The position numbers were made by a program, and so were the translations under genes. A stretch of DNA of 64,000 nt, from positions 582,468-646,467 of the forward strand of contig NZ_VTWS01000006.1 of assembly GCF_008727875.1 (NCBI RefSeq), given 5' to 3'. Positions 42,887-51,839 of the stretch are shown here, one piece after another. Source of the DNA: Larkinella humicola. Its GTDB lineage: Bacteria > Bacteroidota > Bacteroidia > Cytophagales > Spirosomataceae. A model generated the notes under the pieces. The model was not told the origin of the DNA and made no database searches. It saw only the letters and a program-made list of their open reading frames with translations. Within the stretch, counting starts at the first letter, position 1. Every line of letters starts with the position of its first letter.

Positions 42887-44791
42887 ATGTGCGGCATTGC
42901 GGGCATCGTCAGTACTTCCATTTCGTCGGCCGTTGACATCCAATCGACCATCCGCCACCGCGGGCCGGACGGAGAAGGTATTTTCAATGCACCGGGAATT
43001 CAACTGGCCCATACCCGTCTGGCAATCCTGGACCTGTCGCTCAATGGCAGGCAGCCCATGCAAACCGCTGACGGTCGCTACGTTATTGTTTTTAACGGCG
43101 AAATCTACAACCACCTCACGCTGCGGGCCGCCCTGACCGATCGGTACGTCTTCCGGTCGACGTCGGACACCGAAACGCTACTGTACGGATTTGCGGCCTA
43201 TGGAACAGCGGTTTTCAGAAAACTGAACGGGATTTTTGCCTGCGCCATTTTCGATACCGTCACGCGCCAACTGGTGCTGGCCCGGGATCAGTTTGGCGTA
43301 AAACCGCTGTATTATTACCACAAAAACGGGCTGTTTCTCTTCAGCTCGGAGCTAAAAACCATTGCTGCCTATCCGGGAGTCGATAAAAGCATCGACTATC
43401 CGGCGCTTGTCAACTACCTGCATTTTCTCTATTCGCCCGGTATGCAGACGCCTTTTCAACACGTCAGCAAGCTGTTGCCGGGTCATTTGATTCAATTGCC
43501 GATCGACGAACCCGCTTCAATCTGCATCAAACGGTATTACGACCTGCCTTTCCGGGGCACCTATTCCGAACAGTCCGAATCCCAGTTGCTGGAAGAACTT
43601 GACGAACGGCTTTTCTCTGCTGTCAAACGCCAGTTGCAATCCGATGTTCCCCTGGCTTTTTTTCTGTCCGGTGGCCTGGACTCCAGCCTGGTCATGGCGA
43701 TGGCCAAACGGGCGCATCCTACCGAGCGGCTGACCGGTTACACCATTCGCACGGCCCTTCGGAACGGGAAATTTGAGGGTTTTGAAAACGATTTGCCGTA
43801 TGCCCGGCAGGTGGCGGCCCATTTAAACGTCGATCTGGTGGAAGTGGATGCCAACGTAGACATCGTCCGCGATTTCGACCACATGATTTACCACCTTGAC
43901 GAACCGCAGGCCGACACCGCTCCCTTTAACGTCCTGAATATCTGCCGGGAAGCCCGTAAAAACGGGCATACGGTTTTGCTGGGCGGAACAGCCGGAGACG
44001 ATGTTTTTTCGGGCTACCGGCGTCACCAGGCCCTCAGCATGGAGCCGTTTCTAAACCGGATTCCGCCCGCCGTGGGCCGGTTGCTGAACCGCACCATCAA
44101 CCTCGGCACCAACGATGCGCCCCTGCTTCGGCGGCTTCGAAAATTAACCGCCGGTATGGGCCAGCCCCAACACGAACGAATGGCCGATTACTTTGCCCGC
44201 TTACCCCTTGCCACCAACCATCATTTATTCGAAAGCAACATCGGAAAAACCCTGTACGGTCACCAGCCCAGCCATCAGTTGCTGGCGGCACTCGAACGGA
44301 TTCCCGACGAAAAAAACCTACTCAACCAACTATTATTCTGGGAGTTATCATACTTCCTACCGGATCACAACCTGAACTACACCGATAAAATGAGCATGGC
44401 AGTCGGAGTCGAAACCCGCGTGCCTTTTCTCGATACCGAGCTGGTTGAATTTAGTACCAGGCTGCCGCCGTCCCTGAAAATGCACGGGCGAACCACCAAA
44501 TACCTGCTCCGAAAAGTGGCGGAGCGGTACTTACCGCAATCCGTCATCTACCGCCCCAAAACCGGTTTCGGAACACCCCTGCGCGACTGGCTCCGCACCG
44601 GCCAGTTGAACGAAATGCTCCAGCGGTATCTCTCCGTAGAAAGCCTGCGGAAACGGGGCATTTTCGATCCGGAAGCCGTACACCAGTTAATTCGGGATAA
44701 TCAAACCGGAAAACTCGATGCGTCCTATTCCATCTGGGGCTTAATGGCCATTGAGTCCTGGTTCCGCCAATTTGTAGACCTCAACGAATGA
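42887..44791 (+). CDS. asnB: Asparagine synthase-like glutamine amidotransferase
   Basis: 634 aa. The class II glutaminase domain begins MCGIAGIV, with Cys2 exposed as nucleophile after Met removal, and includes RHRGPDG and FNGEIYN. The synthase domain has the PP-loop SGGLDSS near residue 262 and FLDTELVEFSTRLPP. Enzymes in EPS clusters often amidate uronic acids rather than aspartate; the context favours that, but it is not proven. Length is typical of full-size AsnB. It overlaps the next gene by 4 bp (ATGA). A palindrome lies just upstream. Confidence 0.92.
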   Translation: MCGIAGIVSTSISSAVDIQSTIRHRGPDGEGIFNAPGIQLAHTRLAILDLSLNGRQPMQTADGRYVIVFNGEIYNHLTLRAALTDRYVFRSTSDTETLLYGFAAYGTAVFRKLNGIFACAIFDTVTRQLVLARDQFGVKPLYYYHKNGLFLFSSELKTIAAYPGVDKSIDYPALVNYLHFLYSPGMQTPFQHVSKLLPGHLIQLPIDEPASICIKRYYDLPFRGTYSEQSESQLLEELDERLFSAVKRQLQSDVPLAFFLSGGLDSSLVMAMAKRAHPTERLTGYTIRTALRNGKFEGFENDLPYARQVAAHLNVDLVEVDANVDIVRDFDHMIYHLDEPQADTAPFNVLNICREARKNGHTVLLGGTAGDDVFSGYRRHQALSMEPFLNRIPPAVGRLLNRTINLGTNDAPLLRRLRKLTAGMGQPQHERMADYFARLPLATNHHLFESNIGKTLYGHQPSHQLLAALERIPDEKNLLNQLLFWELSYFLPDHNLNYTDKMSMAVGVETRVPFLDTELVEFSTRLPPSLKMHGRTTKYLLRKVAERYLPQSVIYRPKTGFGTPLRDWLRTGQLNEMLQRYLSVESLRKRGIFDPEAVHQLIRDNQTGKLDASYSIWGLMAIESWFRQFVDLNE

Positions 44792-46965
44792 AACAACTTA
44801 TTCTTCACCTAAAAACGGGTCATACGTTACTGGAAGACGTACCCGCTCCACAGGTTCGGCGCGGGCAGGTTCTCATTCAAACGCGCCGGACGCTGGTTTC
44901 GCTCGGCACTGAACGCATGCTGGTCGAATTTAGCCGGGGCAGCCTCATTTCGAAAGCCCGCCAGCAACCCGACCGGGTGAAGCAGGTGCTGGAAAAAATC
45001 CGGAGCGACGGCCTGATTCCAACACTGGAAGCGGTTTTCAACAAACTGGATCAACCGCTGCCGCTGGGCTATTGCAACGTTGGCGAGGTGGTGGCCCTGG
45101 GAGAAGGCGTCACCGATTTGTCCGTTGGCGACCGCGTTGCTTCCAACGGACACCATGCCGAAGTGGTTTGCGTTCCGCGGAATCTGGTGGCACGCGTGCC
45201 CGACCGTGTCAGCGACGATGAAGCGGTTTTTACCGTCATTGGTTCCATCGGTTTACAGGGTGTCCGGCTGTTGAATCCGACGCTGGGCGAAACCGTGGTT
45301 GTCGTTGGCCTGGGGCTAATTGGGCTGCTCACAGCCGAACTGCTCCGGCTGAACGGGTGCCGGGTGATCGGGCTGGATGTGGACGAAAAAAAGCTGGAAC
45401 TGGCCCGCAGCCGGGGGGTGATTGCCCTGAATCCGGCGGGTGGTACTGATGCCGTAAAAGCCGTCCTGGCGCTCACCCAGGGCATTGGCGCGGATGGCGT
45501 CGTGATCACAGCCTCGGCCAAAAGCGACGAACTGATTTCGCAGGCCGCCCGCATGAGCCGGAAACGCGGACGCATTGTGCTCGTGGGGGTTGTTGGCCTG
45601 AACCTGAGCCGCGCCGAGTTTTACGAGAAAGAACTAACGTTTCAGGTTTCCTGCTCCTACGGCCCCGGCCGCTACGACGACCTGTACGAACAACAGGGAG
45701 CCGATTATCCCCTTCCGTTTGTTCGCTGGACGCAAAACCGCAATTTTCAAACCATCCTGCAACTGCTGGAAACGGGTCAACTGGATGTAAAACCGTTGAT
45801 TACGGAAGTGGTCCCGCTCGGAAATTTTGACCGGATCTACCGCGAAATCTCCCACTCGCTTTCGATTGCGTCGCTGCTGAGTTACCCGGAAAAACGGGAT
45901 CTGAAACCGGTGGTTCGCCTGCGGGAAAGCCGGTACGAAGGCGCTGGAACGGCGGTTGCGGGGCTGATTGGTGCCGGTAATTTCGCCAGTGCCGTTCTGT
46001 TGCCCGCTTTGAAAGAAACCGGTGTCCCGCTAAAAACCATTGCCAGCGCCAACGGATTGAATGGAACCTTGCTGGCCAAAAAATACGGTATTGCGCTCAG
46101 TACCACCGACTACCGGGAAGTTCTGAACGATCCGGACATCAATCTGGTGGTCATCACCACCCGCCACCAGCAACATGCCCGGATGACCCGCGAGGCTTTG
46201 CTGGCGGGCAAACACGTTTTTGTCGAGAAACCGCTCGCCATTTACGAAGACGAACTGGAGCAACTGCTGGAAGTGCAGCAGCAAACCGACAAAACGGTTC
46301 TGGTGGGTTTCAACCGCCGGTTTGCGCCCCACGCCCAGAAAATGAAAGCGCTCCTGGGCGGTTCGGCCTCCTGCGATGTTCCGATGAACGTCATTGCCAC
46401 GATGAACGCGGGTTTTATTCCGGCCAGCTCCTGGGTGCATGACCGGGCCGTGGGCGGTGGACGAATCCCGGGTGAAGCCTGCCACTACGTCGACCTGATC
46501 ACGTTTCTGACTGGCAGCCGGGTGGTGGCGGTTTGCATGAATGCAATGGGGCGGCAAACCTCCGAAACGAGCGATTCAGCCTCGCTCCTGCTGCGGTACG
46601 AAAACGGTTCGACGGGCGTCATCAACTACTTCGCCAACGGCAGCAAAGCCTACGCTAAAGAGCGTTTCGAGGTGTATTCGCAGGAACGAACCCTGATACT
46701 GGACAATTTCCGAACGCTGAAAGGCTACGGTTTCAAAGGTTTTTCCGACTTGTCGACGCAACAGGACAAAGGCCATAAAGCGCAGTTTCAGCGGCTGGTG
46801 GAGCAGGTGCGCACCGGCGGGAACCCGCTGATTCCGTTCGACGAACTCGTCAATACTACCCGCACGATGCTGGCCGCCCTGCAAAGTTTAAAAACCAGAC
46901 GGTGGGTGGAAGTCGCCACCGGAGTTGGCGTGATTCAATCAGCAGAACCGTCGCCTGTCCTATGA
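44788..46965 (+). CDS. Two-domain oxidoreductase: MDR dehydrogenase plus Gfo/Idh/MocA
   Basis: 725 aa. Residues 1-~370 form a zinc-type medium-chain dehydrogenase (ETVVVVGLGLIGLLTAELLRL is its nucleotide site). Residues ~385-710 form a Gfo/Idh/MocA oxidoreductase (VAGLIGAGNFASAVLLPAL, HVFVEKPLAIYEDELEQLL). The fusion is a known Bacteroidota/Proteobacteria EPS-cluster protein of unsettled chemistry, thought to alter a nucleotide sugar. It is translationally coupled with the asparagine synthase-like gene before it and with the heparinase gene after it. Confidence 0.9.
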   Translation: MKQLILHLKTGHTLLEDVPAPQVRRGQVLIQTRRTLVSLGTERMLVEFSRGSLISKARQQPDRVKQVLEKIRSDGLIPTLEAVFNKLDQPLPLGYCNVGEVVALGEGVTDLSVGDRVASNGHHAEVVCVPRNLVARVPDRVSDDEAVFTVIGSIGLQGVRLLNPTLGETVVVVGLGLIGLLTAELLRLNGCRVIGLDVDEKKLELARSRGVIALNPAGGTDAVKAVLALTQGIGADGVVITASAKSDELISQAARMSRKRGRIVLVGVVGLNLSRAEFYEKELTFQVSCSYGPGRYDDLYEQQGADYPLPFVRWTQNRNFQTILQLLETGQLDVKPLITEVVPLGNFDRIYREISHSLSIASLLSYPEKRDLKPVVRLRESRYEGAGTAVAGLIGAGNFASAVLLPALKETGVPLKTIASANGLNGTLLAKKYGIALSTTDYREVLNDPDINLVVITTRHQQHARMTREALLAGKHVFVEKPLAIYEDELEQLLEVQQQTDKTVLVGFNRRFAPHAQKMKALLGGSASCDVPMNVIATMNAGFIPASSWVHDRAVGGGRIPGEACHYVDLITFLTGSRVVAVCMNAMGRQTSETSDSASLLLRYENGSTGVINYFANGSKAYAKERFEVYSQERTLILDNFRTLKGYGFKGFSDLSTQQDKGHKAQFQRLVEQVRTGGNPLIPFDELVNTTRTMLAALQSLKTRRWVEVATGVGVIQSAEPSPVL

Positions 46966-48521
46966 AAAACTGGCGGCTTTACTGGAACACCATCCGGCAT
47001 TTACGGACGCAGCAACTGGTTTATCAGACCATAAACCGCTTGCGTTCAAAACCGTCACTGACCATCGAAGCCGTTCCGCCCGCTACTACTTTCCTGGCGT
47101 TTGCAGCCCCCGATAAACCGCAGAGTCTGACTGGACAAACCTTCACGTTTCTGAATCAGTCCGTTTCGTTTCCAACGGAAGTCGACTGGAATTATGCAAA
47201 CAATGGAAAGCTCTGGCAGTACAACCTCAACTACTTTGATTTTCTGAATCAACCCGGTCTGGACGTGGAGCAGGGCATCGGTTTGATCCGGCAGTTTATG
47301 CGCCAGTCGGTGGAATTGAACGGGGGCCTGGACCCCTACCCGGTTTCGCTGCGCATCATTAACTGGATTCGATTCCTGTCGCACCATCAGCTCCGGTTAG
47401 CCGACATCGACGTTCATCTTCGAGCGCAGGTTCGGCTGCTGCAAAGCCGACTAGAATACCATCTCTTGGGAAATCATTTGCTGGAAAACGGCTTTGCCCT
47501 GCTGCTGGGATCGTTGTATTTTCAGGATCGATCCCTGTACCAGAAAGCCATTTCCCTCGTCCGCTCGCAACTGACTGAACAGTTGCTGCGGGATGGCGGG
47601 CATTACGAACGCAGCCCGATGTACCACCAGATTATTCTGGACCGGCTGCTCGACACCTGTCAGGCCCTGAAAAAAGACGATTGGCACACCGATCGCGACG
47701 CCGACGGTTTGCTGCTGGAACAGGCCCGGCGGATGCTGGACTGGCTGGTGACGATCACCTTTTCAAACGGAGCGATCCCGCTGATGAACGATGCCGCCGA
47801 CGAAATGGCACCCACCACTGCCCAGCTTCGCGCCAAAGCCGAACGAATCGGAATCAACCCGCAACGCACTAGTTTATCAGACAGCGGTTTTCGCCATTTC
47901 CTGACGCCGATGTACGAAGTCGTAGCGAACATCGGCACCGTCGGGCCGGCGCACCAGCCGGGTCATGCACACGCCGATACGTTTAGCTTTGAACTTCACG
48001 CTCACGGCCAGCCGGTTCTGGTGGATAGCGGCACGTCCACCTACGCGGTCAACGCCCGGCGGCAATGGGAACGCAGCACGGCAGCCCACAATACCGTTCA
48101 GCTTTTCGATGCCGATTCGTCGGAAGTATGGGGCGGTTTTCGTGTGGGGCGACGGGCAACCGTAACACTCCTGGAAGAAACCCCTGCCCTCATCCGGGCG
48201 CACCATGATGGGTATCAGCACCTCGGCGTCAGCCACGAACGCCAGTGGGTTATGGCTCCTAACCAACTGGCGATCATTGACCGGATCAACGACGGGCCAA
48301 CCGCCGTGGCCCGGTTTTATCTGGCTCCCGGGGTTCGGCCCCTGACGGTAAACGCGAATCGCATGCGCTTCTCCTGGGGGAACATGGAGTGGCAAAATGC
48401 AGTCAAAATCAGCCAGAAAGCCGTTCAGGTTGCCCGGCAGTTCAACCAGCTTCAGCCGACGCTGGTGATCGAGGTTCAGTTCAAAAAAACAGTACGGACG
48501 ATAATTACCTGTGTGGAATGA
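46962..48521 (+). CDS. Heparinase II/III-family protein
   Basis: 519 aa from the ATG at 46962, which overlaps the preceding stop (ATGA). An alpha-toroid N-terminal part carries motifs such as NHLLENGFALLLGSLYF and GHYERSPMYHQIILD. The heparinase II/III beta-sandwich follows (PGHAHADTFSFELHAHGQPVLVDSGT), including the conserved His and Tyr region. Members can be polysaccharide lyases, but those in EPS clusters have also been linked to processing of the made polymer. No signal peptide is seen, so activity on cytoplasmic intermediates is possible. Confidence 0.88.
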   Translation: MKNWRLYWNTIRHLRTQQLVYQTINRLRSKPSLTIEAVPPATTFLAFAAPDKPQSLTGQTFTFLNQSVSFPTEVDWNYANNGKLWQYNLNYFDFLNQPGLDVEQGIGLIRQFMRQSVELNGGLDPYPVSLRIINWIRFLSHHQLRLADIDVHLRAQVRLLQSRLEYHLLGNHLLENGFALLLGSLYFQDRSLYQKAISLVRSQLTEQLLRDGGHYERSPMYHQIILDRLLDTCQALKKDDWHTDRDADGLLLEQARRMLDWLVTITFSNGAIPLMNDAADEMAPTTAQLRAKAERIGINPQRTSLSDSGFRHFLTPMYEVVANIGTVGPAHQPGHAHADTFSFELHAHGQPVLVDSGTSTYAVNARRQWERSTAAHNTVQLFDADSSEVWGGFRVGRRATVTLLEETPALIRAHHDGYQHLGVSHERQWVMAPNQLAIIDRINDGPTAVARFYLAPGVRPLTVNANRMRFSWGNMEWQNAVKISQKAVQVARQFNQLQPTLVIEVQFKKTVRTIITCVE

Positions 48522-49765
48522 AAATTGTCTATTTCTATCAGTACTTCTCAACGCCAAAGGGTTCCTGGGGAACCCGCGTGTACGATTTTGCCAAACAATG
48601 GGCGGAAAGAGGCCATTCGGTTACCGTCGTCACCAGCCTCTATGCGAAGTCGGATCTGAAGGCCAGCCGCTGGACAGAAGAACAGACCATCGACGGAATC
48701 CGGGTCAAAATCCTGAACCTCCGCATCGACAACAAACAGTCTCCACTTCGACGAATCTGGACCTTTCTTGCCTTTTCAATCTGGTCGAGCTGGTATGCCC
48801 TGACCTTGCCCGCCGACGTGGTCGTGGCTTCCTCCGGCCCCATTACCGTGGGAATTCCCGGTTTGATGGCCCGGTATTTGCGGGGTCGGAAGCTGGTTTT
48901 TGAAGCCCGGGATCTGTGGCCCGACACGGCCATTCTGATGGGCGCGTTGCCCAATCCGGTTGTCCAAAAACTAGCCTACTGGTTTGAGCGGCAATGCTAC
49001 CGGGCCGCACACCTGATCGTTGCCCTTTCGCCCGGTATTCAGCAGAACATTGCCCTGCGCTGCGGTTTCACCCACAGCATTTCCATCCCCAACGCGACCA
49101 ACCTGGATCTGTTTGGCACGCCCGTCGCAAACGTTCCGCTGCCCGCTTCGCTATCGGGCAAAAAAGTCGTTATTTACACGGGAAACATCGGGGCCGTCAA
49201 TAATTCCACCCTGTTGTTCGAAACCGCTAAAGCCCTGCGCCAGCGAACCGACATCGTTTTGCTGCTCATTGGCGACGGCCAACAGAAGCAGGAACTCCTG
49301 GCAAAACAGCAACAGGACGCCTTACCCAATTTCTTTATTTATGATTTAATGCCTAAAAATGAAGTGGTTGCCTACGTCCAGCAAGCCTGGCTAGCCATTG
49401 TTCCCCTCAAGCGTGCGCCTTTGCTCGACACCTCATCGCCGAACAAACTGATGGAAGCCCTGGCCGCCGGAACGCCGGTTATTCAGACCACCGACGGCTG
49501 GATAAAAACCTTCCTGGAAGAACACCAGTGCGGTTTTACGTTCAGTTCGGATGATCCGGCAGCCCTAGCGGCATTGCTCATTTCATTGGCCGACGACCCC
49601 ACCTGGCGTCCGGCCATGAGCCTGCGGGCAGCGGCCGTCGCCCGGCGTCTGTTCGACAAGAACCAGTTAGCGACCGACTATTTAACCGCTTTATCCAATG
49701 TCTGCCAATCCAAGCCCCATTCCACCGACCGCGTTACTGACCGGACACAATGGATTTCTGGGTAA
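48518..49765 (+). CDS. GT4-family glycosyltransferase (WbuB-like)
   Basis: 415 aa from the ATG at 48518, overlapping the heparinase gene's stop. The start MKIVYFYQYFSTPKGSWGTR matches WbuB-like GT4 enzymes that use UDP-sugars. The C-terminal half has VVIYTGNIGAVNNSTLLFE, LLLIGDGQQKQEL and APLLDTSSPNKLMEALAAGTPV. The final 20 residues (after SNVCQS) have no GT4 resemblance and read through DNA that also encodes the next protein's start. I suspect the natural C-terminus was shorter. It would act in the cytoplasm on the lipid-linked unit. Confidence 0.87.
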   Translation: MKIVYFYQYFSTPKGSWGTRVYDFAKQWAERGHSVTVVTSLYAKSDLKASRWTEEQTIDGIRVKILNLRIDNKQSPLRRIWTFLAFSIWSSWYALTLPADVVVASSGPITVGIPGLMARYLRGRKLVFEARDLWPDTAILMGALPNPVVQKLAYWFERQCYRAAHLIVALSPGIQQNIALRCGFTHSISIPNATNLDLFGTPVANVPLPASLSGKKVVIYTGNIGAVNNSTLLFETAKALRQRTDIVLLLIGDGQQKQELLAKQQQDALPNFFIYDLMPKNEVVAYVQQAWLAIVPLKRAPLLDTSSPNKLMEALAAGTPVIQTTDGWIKTFLEEHQCGFTFSSDDPAALAALLISLADDPTWRPAMSLRAAAVARRLFDKNQLATDYLTALSNVCQSKPHSTDRVTDRTQWISG

Positions 49766-50693
49766 ATACCTGGCCCGAAGTTTAACCGAAACCGGGTACC
49801 GGGTTTTAACGCTGGGGCGAACCGAAGGCGATATTCGCTCTGATCTGGCAATTCAACAACCTGATTTGTCTGGATACGCCATCAATCTGGTGGTTCACGC
49901 GGCCGGGAAAGCCCACAGCCTACCACGCAGTGCGGAAGAATCACAGGCTTTTTTCCAGGTGAACCGGGATGGAACCCGGCGGTTGCTTCAAGCGCTTGAA
50001 TCGCAAAAAAAACGGCCCGACGCCTTCATTCTCATCAGCACCGTGGCTGTTTATGGGGGCGAAACAGGAGACAATATAAGCGAAGAAGTAGCTTTGGGTG
50101 GGAAAACACCCTATGCCGAAAGCAAAATACAGGCCGAGGAAGTGGTGCAAACCTGGTGCGCACAGCAGGGCGTCCGGTGCTGCATCCTGCGATTGCCGCT
50201 GATTGTCGGTGCCGAAGCCCCTGGTAATTTAGGAAAAATGGAGCGGGCCATTCGACATAGGCGCTACGTCCACATCGGTGCCGGTTCGGCCAGGCGGAGT
50301 ATGGTTCGCGCCGACGATGTGGCCCGAATGATTCCGAAAGCCGCCCTGACCGGCGGAATCTACAACCTGACGGATGGCGTTCATCCATCGGTGCGGGAAT
50401 TGGGGGACGCCATGGCCCGGCAAATCGGCCAACGAACGATACCGACGGTTCCGATCCGTTTTGCAAAAATTCTGGCCCGGCTGGGCGATGGCATCAACGG
50501 GATGATCGGACGAAAGTTTCCCTTCGATTCCATTACATTAGCGAAAATGACGAGTTCCTTAACCTTCTCGGACCAGTTAGCCCGGGAAAAACTAGGCTGG
50601 AAGCCGCGTTCGGTCCTCTCTTTTTTTGCTCCGGATTCGGACGAAAACCATAATTTTATTCAAGCCTCTGCAAAAAAGAGGGAAGCGTTTTAA
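49698..50693 (+). CDS. NAD-dependent sugar epimerase/dehydratase
   Basis: 331 aa. The nucleotide-binding motif GHNGFLG is at about 16-22 and the catalytic Tyr-x-x-x-Lys in YAESKIQAEE near 138. It is an extended-SDR protein that modifies a nucleotide-sugar or a sugar-lipid, in the same pathway as the flanking transferases. The start at 49698 overlaps the upstream glycosyltransferase by 68 bp, unusually long for this cluster; there is no better ATG further downstream before the motif. Confidence 0.86.
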   Translation: MSANPSPIPPTALLTGHNGFLGKYLARSLTETGYRVLTLGRTEGDIRSDLAIQQPDLSGYAINLVVHAAGKAHSLPRSAEESQAFFQVNRDGTRRLLQALESQKKRPDAFILISTVAVYGGETGDNISEEVALGGKTPYAESKIQAEEVVQTWCAQQGVRCCILRLPLIVGAEAPGNLGKMERAIRHRRYVHIGAGSARRSMVRADDVARMIPKAALTGGIYNLTDGVHPSVRELGDAMARQIGQRTIPTVPIRFAKILARLGDGINGMIGRKFPFDSITLAKMTSSLTFSDQLAREKLGWKPRSVLSFFAPDSDENHNFIQASAKKREAF

Positions 50694-50702
50694 CCAGCCA
50701 GC

Positions 50703-51839
50703 ATGAATTCAAAGCGACCACGGGTTTTACACATTAGCACGGCTCATCCTCCATACGATCCGCGCATCCTGTATAAATATTTGCCCGTTTTAGCCGTCCA
50801 TTACGACGTTTTTTGCGCCATTCCGAACGCCGATCCGGCCGTTGTTCCGGCGGTACGTTTTATTAGCTTGCCTTATTTCAAACGCGTCATTTTGCGGTTT
50901 TTGGTTACCTGTCCACTGATCCTCTGGAAAACCGTCCGGCTTCGTCCGGCCCTGATCCATGTCTATTCACCTGAATTTCTGCCGTTTGCGTACCTGTACC
51001 GCATCTTTGGTACCCGCGTCATCTACGAAGTTCAGGAAAACCTGCACAAAAAAATCCACTTGAAACGCCACAACCGGGGCTGGCTTCTGAAAAGAGCCTT
51101 TGCGTTTTTTGACCAGATGGCACGTCGGCATTTTTCCCTGATTTTTACGGAACATGGCTACCTGACGACCTATACCAACCTCTCGAAACCGCACGCCGTG
51201 ATCTACAATTATCCGCTGTTGTCTTTCCTGGACACCTATCGGCGTCCGTATCGGCAGGCATCCGACCCGATCGAGTTCTTTTACATCGGCTGGCTGAGTT
51301 TCGAACGGTCGATTGTTACCCTACTGGACGGGCTGGCCCTGGTAAAGGCCACCCATCCTCATTTTAAAGCACATTTGTTTGGTCATCGTTCCTTTTCCGA
51401 TCAGGATCTGGAAGCCCTACCCGCCTATGCCATCGTGAAAGATAACCTCATCTTTTACGGCTATACGGACCAGTCCAAAGCGTTTGCCCAGGTTTCCAGG
51501 GCCGTGGCGGGGCTGGCGCTGTTGAAACCGATCGGAGATTATACGGAATCGTATACCACCAAAATGTTCGAATACATGGCCCTCGGACTGCCGGTTATTA
51601 CCGCCAATTTTCCATTGTATCGCCCGGTTGTCGAAGGCAATCAGTGCGGTTTTTGCATCGACCCATCCGACCCGGAGGCTTTGGCCCTGCATTTGCGGTT
51701 TCTGATCGATCATCCGCAGGAAGCCGAAAAAATGGGAAAACGCGGGCGGCAGGCTGCGGAAAAGTCCTACAACTGGGCGAGCGAAGAACCTAAACTGCTG
51801 AATCTTTATGAGTTACTCCTTTCACCGTCTGCATCATGA
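50703..51839 (+). CDS. GT4-family glycosyltransferase
   Basis: 378 aa. Start RPRVLHISTAHPPYDPRILYKYLPVLA is common to EPS GT4 enzymes. The N-terminal half has the acceptor-binding HVYSPEFLPFAYLYRIFG, and the C-terminal half has YTTKMFEYMALGLPVITANF and a Glu-containing NQCGFCIDPSDPEALA. It lies 9 bp after the epimerase gene and overlaps the next gene by 4 bp. The donor sugar is unknown. Confidence 0.86.
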   Translation: MNSKRPRVLHISTAHPPYDPRILYKYLPVLAVHYDVFCAIPNADPAVVPAVRFISLPYFKRVILRFLVTCPLILWKTVRLRPALIHVYSPEFLPFAYLYRIFGTRVIYEVQENLHKKIHLKRHNRGWLLKRAFAFFDQMARRHFSLIFTEHGYLTTYTNLSKPHAVIYNYPLLSFLDTYRRPYRQASDPIEFFYIGWLSFERSIVTLLDGLALVKATHPHFKAHLFGHRSFSDQDLEALPAYAIVKDNLIFYGYTDQSKAFAQVSRAVAGLALLKPIGDYTESYTTKMFEYMALGLPVITANFPLYRPVVEGNQCGFCIDPSDPEALALHLRFLIDHPQEAEKMGKRGRQAAEKSYNWASEEPKLLNLYELLLSPSAS

